Shown here: one piece after another, positions 1 through 10,919 of the stretch
How the letters are laid out: each line of letters starts with the position of its first letter
How positions within the stretch are numbered: the first letter of the stretch is position 1
NCBI RefSeq assembly: GCF_024679095.1
Contig: NC_066520.1
Span: 9,915,908 to 9,979,907, forward strand
DNA: 64,000 nucleotides
Direction of reading: 5' to 3'
DNA from: Eriocheir sinensis
Lineage: Eukaryota; Arthropoda; Malacostraca; Decapoda; Varunidae
Translations under genes and position numbers: made by a program
The notes under the pieces: generated by a model
Told to the model about the DNA's origin: nothing
Database searches by the model: none
The model's input: the letters and a program-made list of their open reading frames with translations, nothing else

Positions 1-165
1 AAGAAATCCTATAACAACTAATTCAATGGATCTATAAATGTGTAAATTACAAAGAATAAATATATTTTTTTTACATTTTTTTAGTTTCGTTTATTATTTT
101 TACTTTTTTTTCATTTTATTCATCTTCCTGTTTTCCGCATCTTACTGATTTTTCTTTACATTGAT

Positions 166-167
<2 letters not shown>

Positions 168-225
<58 letters not shown>
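168..225. repeat. (GT)n
   Basis: Uninterrupted GT dinucleotides, about 29 units. A second (GT)n of 37 bp lies at 433-469. Confidence 0.95.
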
Positions 226-227
<2 letters not shown>

Positions 228-427
228 CCCCCCCTTCTCCCGCCGCCATTAAAAAGAGATGTAATACTAAGATATAGGGGTTGTCATGTGCGGCTCCTCC
301 TCCCCCTCCTCCCCCTCCTCGGATCAATACCAGTCTCCATCAAGTAATACTACTGATGCATTGCCCAACCCTGTCGCGCGTCTGTCTGTCTGTCTGGGAA
401 GGGGGGAGAGGGAGGAGGGGATGCCAT

Positions 428-470
<43 letters not shown>

Positions 471-676
471 GTTAGGGGATGTGGGGAAGGGGTTGAAAAA
501 GGGGGCGTTTACATTCACATCCCCCCTCCCCAACCCCCCTCCCCTCCTCCTCACATGCCCCAGTTCTCAGGAAAACATATCAAGAATCTTCATAATACTT
601 TGCTCGTCTCTTAATTATGGATGACTTGGGTTTAGTTTATTTATATAATTCGTTTTCTTTGATTATTTATTCACTT

Positions 677-678
<2 letters not shown>

Positions 679-745
<67 letters not shown>

Positions 746-861
746 GGTGACGTGGATCGGTAGTGGTGGTGGTGGTGAAGCAAGGGGGAGGAGGGGAGGG
801 GAGGGGAAAAGGGGAAAGGAGGGGAGGAGAGGGAGAAGAAAAGGGATAAAGTGAACGATAG

Positions 862-952
<91 letters not shown>

Positions 953-956
953 GAGG

Positions 957-989
<33 letters not shown>
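679..989. repeat. (GA)n, (GA)n and (GT)n cluster
   Basis: (GA)n at 679-743 and 867-948, then (GT)n at 960-989, separated by G-rich sequence. Confidence 0.95.
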
Positions 990-991
<2 letters not shown>

Positions 992-1216
992 GGAGAGAAG
1001 GTTGAAGGGTGTGTGTGGAGGGGTGGAGGAAGGTGGAGAAAGGGGAGGGGGAGGTGACGTGGAGGATGAGGACGCTGCATCAGGTAACCAGTGAGAGAGC
1101 AATGACCCCTCCCCGTCCCCCTCCCCCTCCCCTCCCCCTCTCCCTCCCCATATTCTCTCTCTCGCTCCTATCCTTCACCTCCTTCTTTCTCCCTCTTGTT
1201 TTTTATTTTATTTTAT

Positions 1217-1310
1217 CTACTCTCTCTCTCTCTCTCTCTCTCCTGACCCCACAACATCCCTTACCTTACCTTCTTCCTCCTCCTCCTCCTCCTCCTCCTC
1301 CTCCTCCTCC
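1217..1310. repeat. (CT)n and (TCC)n
   Basis: (CT)n at 1217-1241 and (TCC)n at 1272-1310, within C/T-rich sequence. Confidence 0.9.
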
Positions 1311-1376
1311 TTTTTAATCTCAAGGTTAGTGGAATATTAATTAGGAAAAAAACAATAGATTCTTCGATGAAATATA

Positions 1377-1519
<143 letters not shown>

Positions 1520-1573
1520 CTAGGTAGATGTACAGGCAGGTGAACCCACAATTGCAAAGGGAATCAAGAAAAT

Positions 1574-1574
<1 letters not shown>

Positions 1575-1660
<86 letters not shown>

Positions 1661-1706
1661 GCTGCATTGAAATCACAGGTAGAATTTTACGGGCGAATTA
1701 CTCAGC

Positions 1707-1769
<63 letters not shown>

Positions 1770-1816
1770 CACTTCACGCATCCCTCAATTTATATGCTTT
1801 CATCTCCCTCCACCCT

Positions 1817-1880
<64 letters not shown>
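1575..1880. repeat. (CA)n, (GA)n and (CT)n cluster
   Basis: (CA)n 1575-1658, (GA)n 1710-1766, (CT)n 1821-1880. The last two are complementary and could fold back. Confidence 0.95.
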
Positions 1881-1884
<4 letters not shown>

Positions 1885-2277
1885 GATGCAAAGGAGAAGA
1901 GAAAAGGGAGAAAATGGGAAGAAGTGGAGGAGAATACGTGAACTAAGGGGAGGTTGGGGAGGGAGGGGGGCCTTGGGGGAGCAGGGGGGGGAGGGGAGGG
2001 GCGTCACCTCACCTGGGGCAGTCACCTTCAAACGCCTTGTGCTGGTCGCCTCAATTAGTTGCAGGTTACCTGAGCATCTGTGGCTACCTGGGGCGGACTG
2101 AGACGACCTGAGGAACCTGCCCTGTACCTTGCTTTGAGGGTGGGGTGGGGATGTGGAGGTGAGGGGAGGGGAGAGGTGTTAAAGGGGTGGGTTATGAGAT
2201 AGGGTGGTGTGCGGTTTGGGCGGGCTTGGAGAGATGGGTGAATGGGTGTGCGGTTTTTTGGTGGGTGTGTTTAATAG

Positions 2278-2367
<90 letters not shown>

Positions 2368-2510
2368 GGAGAGTGTATGGAATGGGAGAGGAATGGGGAG
2401 AGTAAGGGGAGGAGGAGGAAGGGAAGCATCAATATCACACACACACACACACACTCACACACACACACACTTAAGATGGGAATCGCTGAGTGCATATTAT
2501 GAGATTGGGT

Positions 2511-2600
<90 letters not shown>
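2278..2600. repeat. (GT)n, (CA)n and (GA)n cluster
   Basis: (GT)n 2278-2365, interrupted (CA)n 2437-2470, (GA)n 2512-2600. The first two are complementary. Confidence 0.95.
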
Positions 2601-2604
<4 letters not shown>

Positions 2605-2699
2605 GGAAATAATAGGGGGGGAAACAAAGGGTGGAGGGTGTGGTAGTGAGGAGGACGTGTCTGAGTGGCTCCGTAGATCCAAGGGGAGTGTTTGCAGAC

Positions 2700-3420
2700 C
2701 ATCAGATCGACAAGGAGAGCAAGAAGAAGAAGAAGAAAAAAGGAGGAGAAAAAGAAGAAAAAAAGAAGAAAAAGAAGAAGGAAAAGAAAAAGGAGAAGAA
2801 GCAGATGTAGAAGATGATGATGATAATGTGAAGAAGGAAGGAAGAAAGTAAGGAAGGGCGAAAAGAAAGAAAGAAAAAGAAGAAGAAGAAAAAGAAAAAG
2901 GAGAAGAAGCAATAGATGATGATGATAATGTGAAGAAGGAAGGAAGAAAGTAAGGAAGGGCAAAAAGAAAGAAAGAAGAAGAAGAAGGAAAAGGAGAAGC
3001 AGAAGTAGAAGATGATGATGATGATGTGAAAAAGAAGGAAGGACGAAAGGAAGGAAGAAAAGAAAGAGAAGAGAAAGAAGAAGGAATACAGTTACAAGAA
3101 CAAGAAGAAACAGAAGACAAGGAGGAGGAGCCAAAGGAAGAAGAAAAAACAGAAGCAGAGGAAGAAGATGACAAAAAAGGATAATAAAAAAAGAAAAGAA
3201 ACTGCAAAAAGAAAATGAAGCTGAAAGAGAAGAAGAAAAACCGGAATACTGGAGGAAGCTGAAAGGATAAAAAAATATATAAAAGGAACAAGAAGAATGA
3301 AAAGAAGCAAAAGGAGATAGAGGATAAAAAAAGATAAAAAAGAGATAAATAGCAAATAAGAAAAAGCAAAAAGAAGAAAGTTTATCAAAGAAGTGAATGA
3401 AAGAAAAAAAAGAAAGAAGA
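2700..3420. repeat. Purine-only block with about 100-bp repeat
   Basis: Almost pure A/G on the plus strand. TGATAATGTG-type landmarks at 2821, 2923 and 3019 mark a period of about 96-102 bp. The apparent Glu/Lys or Ser/Phe proteins here are repeat translations. Confidence 0.75.
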
Positions 3421-3557
3421 TGAGGAGGGAGGAAATTGGTTGTAGCTTGGCAAAGTTTTGAAGGGTATCGATCTGTAGTACTTTGGGAAAACATCGACCG
3501 GCCAGCCAGTCAGCCAATCAGCCAAACCAGTCAGCGGATCTTACGTGAAAAGTTTTC

Positions 3558-3559
<2 letters not shown>

Positions 3560-3607
<48 letters not shown>

Positions 3608-3930
3608 GGTAAATCGAAGGAATAAATCTCGTTCGTTCGTAATGATGTTTTGTTGTCGAGGTTTATCGTTAGGAGGAGGAGGAGGAAGAAGAGGAGGAGG
3701 AGGAGGAGGAGGAGGAAGACCAAAGGAAGGAAAGAATAAAAAGAGGAATGTATTTTGTTCTGGATTTGTTTCTTTGTATGGGCGGAAGAGGAGGAGGAGG
3801 AGGAGGAGGAGGGGGAGACACATGAAGAGGCAGATGGAGAGAAAAGAGGGAGGGGAGGAAGGAGGAAGGAAGTGGGTCGGGAGGGAGAGAGGGAGAGAAG
3901 AAGGAAGTGATAGTGACGTCTGTAGTGTAT

Positions 3931-4004
<74 letters not shown>
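3560..4004. repeat. (CT)n, (GGA)n and (GA)n cluster
   Basis: (CT)n 3560-3602, GGA-rich 3671-3720 and 3785-3812, (GA)n 3934-4004. Confidence 0.92.
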
Positions 4005-4009
<5 letters not shown>

Positions 4010-4309
4010 TGTGTATTTTTTTGTTTGTGTGTATGAACAAACAGGCGCGTGTGTGAGAGAGAGACAGGGAAGAAAGGAGAGGAGGGAGGACAGGGACAGA
4101 GGGACGGAGGGACAGATGAACGGCATGGGGACAACAAGGGAAGGGGGGGGGGGGGGGGTTGTTTGTGTGGGATGGGGAGGGGAGGGGGAGGGGGGGTGAA
4201 GGCAAATGGTGGGGGGTAGGGGGGGAGTGGTGAATATTGATTAAGTTTTAGACGTCCGTTCTCATGTATCGATCGAACGCGTGTGCACCGTTACTGTATA
4301 GGCCCATGG

Positions 4310-4760
4310 CGAGCGTGTCAGCCAGTCAGCCAGCCAGTCAGTCAGTCAAAACCAACCACCCAGTCAGTCAACCTGTCATTCATTTAGCGTAATGGATATC
4401 CAACCTCTCAGTCAATCAGCTTTTTACAGTATCAGTTAGTTAGTCGTAGTCAGTCAATCGTTCAGTTAGCCAGTCAGTCAGTCAGAACCAACCACCCAGC
4501 CAGTCAACCAGTCATTCATTTGGCGTAATAGATATTCAACCTCTCAGTCAATCAGCTTTTTACAGTATCAGTTAGTTAGTCGTAGTCAGTCAATCGTTCA
4601 GTTAGCCAGTCAGTCAGTCAAAACCAACCACCCAGCCAGTCAACCAGTCATTCATTTAGCGTAATAGATATCCAACCTCTCAGTCAGTCAGCCTATTACA
4701 GTTTATCAGTTAGTCAGTCATAGTCAGTCAGTCGTTCAGTTAGCCAGTCTGTCAGTCAGT
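4310..4760. repeat. 136-bp tandem repeat built on CAGT
   Basis: ACCAACCACC recurs at 4351, 4487 and 4623, giving an exact 136-bp period over about three copies. Each copy includes GTAATRGATATYCAACCTCT and runs of CAGTCAGT. It merges into degenerate (CAGT)n on both sides. Confidence 0.85.
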
Positions 4761-5280
4761 CTCAGTTAGTCAGTCTATCTATCACCCACTTAATCAACCA
4801 GTCTGTCAGCCACTCACCCACTCAGTCACTCTTAACCAGTTAGTCAATCATCCACTCGTCCACTTAGTCAGTCACTCAGTAATTTACTCACTTAGTCAAC
4901 CAGTCAGTCATTCAGGCTCTCATCCACTCAGTCAACCATTCAGTCAGTCAGTCAGCCACTCATTCAGTCTGTCAGTCAACCAGTCAGTCAGCCAGTTACC
5001 CACCAATCAACCAGTCAGTCAGTCATCTATTCAGTCAACCAATTAGTCGGTCAGTCAGCCACTTATTCAGCCAGTCAGTCAACCAGTCAGTCAGCCAGTT
5101 ACCCACTCAATCAACCAGTCAGTCAGTCAGTCATCTATTCAGTCAACCAATTAGTCAGTCAGTCAGCCACTTATTCAGCCAGTCAGTCAACCAGTCAGCC
5201 AGTTACCCACCCAGTCAACCAGTCAGTCAGTCAGTCATCCATTCAGTCAACCAATTAGTCAGTCAGTCAGCCCGTGAAAG
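4760..5280. repeat. Degenerate (CAGT)n with about 104-bp higher-order repeat
   Basis: CAGTCA/CAACCAGT units run throughout. AGTTACCCA recurs at 4994, 5097 and 5201, a higher-order period of 103-104 bp. No coding content. Confidence 0.8.
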
Positions 5281-5427
5281 GTGATTAGTAGTCCAGTGGA
5301 GCAATTAATTCATCAGTCAGGTGGTGGTCGGTGTTGATAACAGGTAATTTGTTACTTGTGTCAGCCGGGCAGTCGGCTGGCGAATAAGTTTAATGAGTTG
5401 GTCAGCCGGCCGGTCACCCTCCGTAGG

Positions 5428-5585
5428 TAATTTTTTTTTTTTTACAACAAAGGAAACAGCTCAAGGGCACAAAAAAAGGAAATAATAAAAAAAAACTGCT
5501 ACTCGCTGCTCCTATAAAAAGAATCAAAAGAGGTGGCCGAAAGAGAGGTCAGTTTCGGGAGGAGGCAGTTTTTCGGTTTTATAGG
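5428..5585 (-). mobile_element. Interspersed A-rich repeat family B, longest copy
   Basis: On the minus strand it reads CGGCCACCTCTTTTGATTCT, then GGAGCAGCGAGTAGC, a T-rich run, TTTGTGCCCTTGAGCTG and TCCTTTGTTGTAAAA, ending in poly(A). Other copies are at 6003-6090, 6192-6316, 34470-34545 and a diverged one at 44826-44910. The constant 3' end with a poly(A) tail suggests a SINE or a LINE 3' end; I do not know the parent. Confidence 0.75.
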
Positions 5586-5619
5586 CATCCAGGCACCTGT
5601 GAATACGTCAATTGGTCGG

Positions 5620-6000
5620 TGATTATCCGCCAGTCATTCATTCAGTCAGTCAGAAAGCCATCCACCCATCTATCCACTCAGCCAGTCAGTCAGTCAGTTA
5701 GTGAAATAGCTATTCAACACCTCAATCAGCTAACTCAGTCGATCAGCTAGTCAGTCATCAGTCACTCAGTCATAACGAGGCAGCCGGATAAGGAGGTAGT
5801 CAGTCAGTCAGTCAGTCAGTCACCCAGAGTCAGCAAGTCATCCAGTTGTGATCAAGTCAGTCGGTCTTTCAGTTTAGACTTTAGCCAGTTAACCAGCGAG
5901 CCAGTCATAAGAATAAACATCAGGTAGGTACTCATTCAGTCACACAGTCAGGTAGGCAAGGAAGGGATCAGTCATTCACTCACAATCAGTCAGTTTCCCC
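5620..6000. repeat. Degenerate (CAGT)n block
   Basis: The same CAGTCAGT-type sequence as 4310-5280 resumes after repeat family B at 5428-5585 and is again interrupted by family B at 6003. Traces recur at 6540-6600 and at 60025-60380. Confidence 0.7.
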
Positions 6001-6002
6001 AT

Positions 6003-6090
6003 TTTTTTTTTTTTTTACAACAAAGGAGGCAGCTCAAGGGCACAAAAAAAAAACAATAATAAAAACAAGCCCGCTACTCGCTACCCGTTA
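6003..6090 (-). mobile_element. Repeat family B copy
   Basis: Minus-strand copy containing CAGCTCAAGGGCACAAAAAA and GCCCGCTACTCGCT as read on the plus strand. It faces the next copy at 6192, so the two make an inverted pair about 100 bp apart. Confidence 0.75.
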
Positions 6091-6191
6091 TCACATATCT
6101 CTAAATATTTGTGCTTATCTATATGTCAGTCTATTATTTTCTGTATCTATTTAGCTATCTGTCTATCTACATCTATTATCGCGTACGTATC

Positions 6192-6316
6192 AGTTTCGGC
6201 CACCTCTTTGGATTCTTTTTAGGAGCAGCGAGTAGCGGGCTTTTTTTTATTATTATTATTGTTTCCTTTTTTTGTGCCCTTGAGCTGTCTCCTTTGTTGT
6301 AAAATAAAAAAAAGTT
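6192..6316 (+). mobile_element. Repeat family B copy
   Basis: Plus-strand copy: GGCCACCTCTTTGGATTCTT, AGCAGCGAGTAGCGGGC, a T/ATT-rich run, TTTGTGCCCTTGAGCTGTCT, GTTGTAAAA. A short open frame over it is an artefact. Confidence 0.75.
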
Positions 6317-7169
6317 ACCCAATAGCCTTTTTGATGCTTTTAATTCAGTTCAGTTAATGAAATACGCGTTTATTTGCTCTTTATTTGGCCGTGAGTCGGG
6401 TGTTCGGTCCACGTTAAATGTTTTGTTAATTAAAAGTTAGTTGACAAGCTGAACCGGCGTGTGAAGGTGAAGCCACACAAGCAGCCATGCAGTGAGTCAT
6501 GCGGCCAACAAGACAGGCAGGAAGATCAGGTATAGTTAGTTACGCAACAGTCACTCGGTCAGCCAGTCAGTCATCCACAGTCAGCCAGTCAGCCAGCCTT
6601 CGTTACATACACTCAACTATCCACTTCTCTTTTTGCGTCTTGATTCTCTTTTCTCCATCCATCTATTACCTTCGTCCACATCCTCCTCCTCCTCCTCATC
6701 ATCATCATCATCTGTCTTTTTGCTTCTCTCCTCATCTTCTTCCTCATTTTCGTCCTTCGCTCCTCCTAATTCTCGTCTTGCCTTTTCTTCTTCATCTTCA
6801 TCATTCTGCTCCTCCTTTTCCTCTTCCTCCTGTTCATCATCCTTATTATCATTCTGCTCCTTCTTCCTCTTTTCCTCTTCCTCCTGTTCATCATCACCCT
6901 TTTCCTCCTCCTTTTTTTTGTCTCTCCTCATCCCCATTATTCTGATCCTTTTCTTTTCATCCTACTCATCATAATCACCTTTCTTTTTTTTCCTGTTTTT
7001 TCTTCTTCCTGCTCGTCTTCGTACCTATCATCACCACCCCTTGTACCTCCTCCTCCTCCAACTCCTCCTACTCCTCCACCAAGTGATGCACGCACGCCCA
7101 CACCGGTCCACTCACGCACACCTTATTGGGACCTCTCAGGTAACACTCACGACTTTACCTGTGCGATAT

Positions 7170-7171
<2 letters not shown>

Positions 7172-7214
<43 letters not shown>
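7172..7214. repeat. (CA)n
   Basis: About 21 CA units, followed by GTT/ATT and then GGTGAT-rich sequence to 7530. Confidence 0.95.
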
Positions 7215-7220
<6 letters not shown>

Positions 7221-8051
7221 TACACGGATACATTTAGAGGTCTTCCCTATTACTGCTGTTGTTGTTATTATTATTGTTGTTGTTAGTGGTCGTGGTGATA
7301 GTGGTGATGGTAGTGGTGGTGAGAGTATTGTTTCCTGAGGCATCATTAGCGGTCATAGCGAAGGTGATGGTGGTGATGGTGATGGTGGTGATGATGATAG
7401 TGTATAATCATGGTATTGAATGATGATGGCTGTGGAGGTTATCGTGGTGGTGATGGTGGTGGTGGTGTTGATGGGGAGGACTGGATAGGTGATTGCGGTG
7501 ATGGTGGTGATGAAGATAGTGATTAACAACGGTATTTTCTCACCATCATCTTTTTTTCCCTCGTTTTCCTCTTATGGCTGTCGTTTCCTCTCCCCCTCCT
7601 CCCCTCCCCTCTTTCCTCCATGATGGCGCTGAGAGAAGGGGAAGGGGAGGGGGAGGGCACGCTGCTTAATCTTGTCCTTGCCCTCTCTAACCCTCCCCTT
7701 CCTTACCTCTCTCCTCCTCTCCCCTTTCCTCTCACCTGCCCCTCTCCTTTCAAACTACCCAGGCCGGAGGGGCACCAGAAACCCTCTATTTACGGGGGCG
7801 GGGGTGAAGGGGGCGAGGAGTGGGAGTTTTTTTTTTTTTTTTTTACGGAGTGGAAGTAGTGAGTTTAAGAAGGAGTAGGAGGAGAAGGTAAGGGGAAGAG
7901 AATGGGAAGGGAAGGGGGTAGGGGATGAAGGGAAGGAGTGAGTCAAAGGAAGGGGAGGTGAGTAAGGGAAAGGGGAGGAGGGGAGAGGGAGAGAAATTAA
8001 GGTGGGTGGAGGAATGATGTGAGTGGGAGGGAAAGTGAAGTAATGGAAGGA

Positions 8052-8056
<5 letters not shown>

Positions 8057-8122
<66 letters not shown>
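8057..8122. repeat. (GA)n
   Basis: Uninterrupted GA repeats within a G-rich block (7600-8360) that gives only repeat-derived frames. Confidence 0.95.
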
Positions 8123-8127
<5 letters not shown>

Positions 8128-8969
8128 TGCATTGTATGTGGTGGTGGTGGTGGTGGTGGAATGAGGGAGTGGTGGGGGTGGTGGAATGGTCCGAGGGTGG
8201 TGTTGGGTGGTGGGGAGGGGGAGGTTAGATGGATCTTTGTTCCTGACGCCGGTTATTGCTGGAGGGAAGGGGAGGGGGGGGTGAAGGGGAGGGAGGGGTG
8301 AGGCAGCTGTAGCCTGGAGTATGAGGAAGGGGGAGAGGAGGAGGGCTGGGGGTTTCGAGTAGACCACTCATCCCTCCCTCCCGTTCCTCCCCCTCATCCT
8401 TCTTCTCCCTCCTCTCCTTCCCCAGTTCCTTTTCCTCCTCACTCTTGCTCCTCTTCTGCCCTCTCTCCCTTCACCCTTCTTCCCACTTTTCTGTCCCTTT
8501 CTCGTTTTCTTCTTTCCTCTTCTTCCTCTTCTATTCCTCTCACTCTCCTTCCTCTTCGTTCGTCCTCTTCTATCCCTTCATTAGTTAGTTCCTCCCTTCC
8601 TCTATTCTTCCTCCTCTCACTCTCCTTGTATACTTTTATTTGTCCGCCCCATCCTCTCTCCTTCCCTCTTCCTTCTCCATCTCCTTCTCCTCCTTCTCCC
8701 CCCTCAGTCACGTTTCTGACCATCGCATTTGCTGGAATAATAGTGTTTTATATTCTTCTCGTGTGTGTGTATGTTCGTATGTATGAAGTAATTTTTTGTC
8801 CACACACTTATCCACACATTGCTCTGAAAAGTCCACCATCGATTGCCAACTACTGTATGTATGTATGTATGTATGTATGTATGTATGACTTGTTACTCCC
8901 CTTTACCTGTATACAAACGTGACAGGCTTGTGTGATTATGTAGGATGGTGATAATGATGATAGTGTTTG

Positions 8970-9019
<50 letters not shown>

Positions 9020-9037
9020 CTGTGAGGTAATGTCGGC

Positions 9038-9105
9038 TATAAAACTAATTCTTCTGTTATCTATTGCAGGACGACACACAATGAGCTGGAGAAAAACCGG
9101 TGAGT
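9038..9105 (+). promoter_or_regulatory. Splice sites of the Mxd micro-exon
   Basis: The acceptor is CTAATTCTTCTGTTATCTATTGCAG, ending at 9069, with a possible branch sequence ACTAAT just before the pyrimidine tract. The donor is CCG|GTGAGT at 9100-9105, which matches the consensus well. Both sites lie close to microsatellites, (GT)n upstream and (ATC)n downstream. Confidence 0.75.
9070..9099 (+). CDS. Mxd: Micro-exon of an MXD/MXI1-type bHLH-zipper repressor (partial gene)
   Basis: Seen: a pyrimidine-rich tract ending in TCTATTGCAG is followed by exactly 30 nt and then the donor GTGAGT. With the first base completing a codon begun upstream, the exon reads TTHNELEKN plus the first two bases (CG) of an Arg codon. 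Known: Mad-family proteins (MXD1-4, MXI1) carry T/S-H-N-E-L/M-E-K-N-R-R-A-H-L at the start of the bHLH basic region, with the His, Glu and Arg contacting the E-box. As I recall, vertebrate MXD/MXI1 genes also split the basic region into a very short exon ending after EKNR. They heterodimerise with MAX in the nucleus and recruit SIN3 to oppose MYC. MNT, the other relative, usually has HNKLEKNRR, so the Glu favours MXD/MXI1. The first frame has a stop, so only this phase works. A following exon starting RAHL and a preceding SIN3-interaction exon were looked for and not seen here. Confidence 0.82.
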
Positions 9106-9133
9106 CACGCGACCTGTACTACCTCGTCATCAC

Positions 9134-9168
<35 letters not shown>

Positions 9169-9211
9169 CGCATGACAAACAAGTCCACTGAAGGATAAAA
9201 ATTCTGTGCCA

Positions 9212-9563
9212 GGGAGGCGGTGGCTGAACAGATAGCGAGACGGCCCCGCGTTCAGGAGGACGCGAGTTCGATCCCCGACCGGTGCCACCAAGCTGGGATT
9301 TTCAGCCGCCGCCGAGTGGCTTAAAACTACCCACATGCTGTCCAGAAGACCACCTATCGACCCGGACTCTAGATTCTAGGATTAAAGATGGGCTCGGAGG
9401 GCAGCATGAGCCAATGCAAGATGGCACCACTATAAACAATCGCCTGCGCCAGAACGGGCTGGGCCGACCATCAGTCCCCACCGGAAGAAGGCTTGACCGA
9501 CCATCAGGATCCACCTGGAAGAAGCCTGCGCAATAGGCCAAGACGTAAAAAAAAAAAAAAAAA
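9212..9563 (+). mobile_element. tRNA-derived SINE with poly(A) tail
   Basis: The 5' head reads GGCGGTGGCTGAACAGATAG, resembling an A box, followed by GAGTTCGATCCCCG, a good B box, about 45 bp later. That is an internal RNA polymerase III promoter of tRNA type. The body has a conserved core (GCCGAGTGGCTTAAAACTAC and onward) and an internal tandem duplication of about 36 bp containing CCGACCATCAG. It ends in A17. A second copy at 23809-24175 shares the full length. No clear target-site duplication was found. Unmistakable as a repeat because of the second copy; the LINE partner that mobilises it is unknown. Confidence 0.85.
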
Positions 9564-9569
9564 CTTCAG

Positions 9570-10300
9570 CAAAGGTTAATCAGTATTTTTTTTTTTTAAT
9601 TTGGTATTTTAATTCCTGCGTTGGCATTGTGTTACTTTGTGTTGTCATAGCTTACCAGTTTGTTTTTTATTGTTACTACAAATCGTCGTTGCAATATCTT
9701 CACTTTTGTATTCGCTAAGCTATGATATTCGGTTCCCATATCGTTATACTCTAATTTATCCTCCCCATTCTTCAATTTACCTGTTCATCTTCACCCTATG
9801 TCTATCCCCTAAGGCATGGTACTAACTTCCTCTCTCGTGCTATCCACAAATCTATTCGCCTTATTCCTCTGTTCAGCTGTTCGTCTTCGCTCTTTGCTCC
9901 CTAACCCATGATATTCGCTTCCTATGTCGTGTTATACTCAAATTTATTCTCCCATTCCTGTATTTACCTCTTCACTGCCAGGTACTTCCCCTCCTTCACC
10001 GTCTCCCCCTCCCCCATTTCACCTGTTACTTCAGAGCTCCCTCCCCCCCTGCTCCCTATCATTACCCTTCCTTCACCCCCATCACACCTGCCACCCGCCT
10101 CCTCCCATCACTCATCTCTGTCCCTCACCTCCACAGCTCCTCCCTTACCTCCAGCAATACACCTGACACACGCTACTCCGCCCCTCCTTCACCTCCCTCT
10201 TCCCCTTTCCTCCCTTCCTCCTCCTCCCCATCCTCACTCACCACCATTCACTCACTCATACGTCATTCTCCGGTCATACCTGTCAGCCCCCCACCCACCC
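9570..10300. other. T/C-rich sequence with a diverged internal repeat
   Basis: Segments near 9705-9820 and 9885-9980 resemble each other (ATGATATTCG, TTATACTC, TTTATCCTCCC, CTCTTC). A third weak match is at about 22110. Nothing coding is seen. Confidence 0.4.
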
Positions 10301-10474
10301 TCTCTCTCTCTCTCTCTCTCTCTCTCACCTGCGCACCTGTCGCCACGTTGCCTCATTAGCAATCATCAGGGCCACTCACCTGTCGGCTCCGCTTATGGCC
10401 ACTAGTAACCAGGTAACGTCCGTCCCTTGCTCCTATACCTGCAAAGAGAAAGGTGTGTAGGGGGGGGAGGGTTG

Positions 10475-10510
<36 letters not shown>
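10300..10510. repeat. (CT)n pair
   Basis: (CT)n at 10300-10326 and 10478-10510. Confidence 0.9.
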
Positions 10511-10514
<4 letters not shown>

Positions 10515-10919
10515 ACGCTATAGATCTAATCACACCTTTTTCCTTTATTCCTAATTCATAGAGACGGCGTAGAGAGGAAGTTTTGCAGAGTAAGAATAAA
10601 AAAAATAATTGAGTACTGAGAAGGGATGAAAGGAAGGGAGGGGAGGAGGTAAGGGGATGTGTAGGGAGGAGGAGGAGGAGGAGAAGGCGTTGCTTTGTTC
10701 CTCGTAACTTTTGCTGTCATCATTTTTATTATTATTAGTTATAGAGGAAGGGAAGAGGAAGGAGAAGGGAGACAGGAGATCATGCTGTATAGAGAAAGAG
10801 GGATAAATGGCGGAGTGTAGGTAATAGACAGAAGTGGAAGAAAGGAGATGAAGGGAAGAAGAACGGAGAATAAGAAGCGAGGAAGAGGCTGGAGAGGAGC
10901 AAAGAAAGAAAGAGAGGTA

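Larger units (their letters stand above)
8855..9168. repeat. Microsatellites around the Mxd micro-exon
   Basis: (TATG)n at 8855-8886 and (GT)n at 8971-9017 lie upstream of the exon; (ATC)n at 9125-9168 lies just downstream. Confidence 0.92.

Noticed and set aside
671..1102. Long frames of Ser/Leu, Thr/His, Val/Cys or Arg/Glu runs here and throughout the window
   Set aside because: They are translations of (GA)n, (CA)n, (GT)n and related arrays, present in several frames and on both strands at once, with no splice support or known domain.
4310..5280. CRISPR-like alternation of repeats and spacers
   Set aside because: The CAGT units are degenerate and contiguous, with no conserved palindromic repeat or unique spacers, and the genome is eukaryotic.
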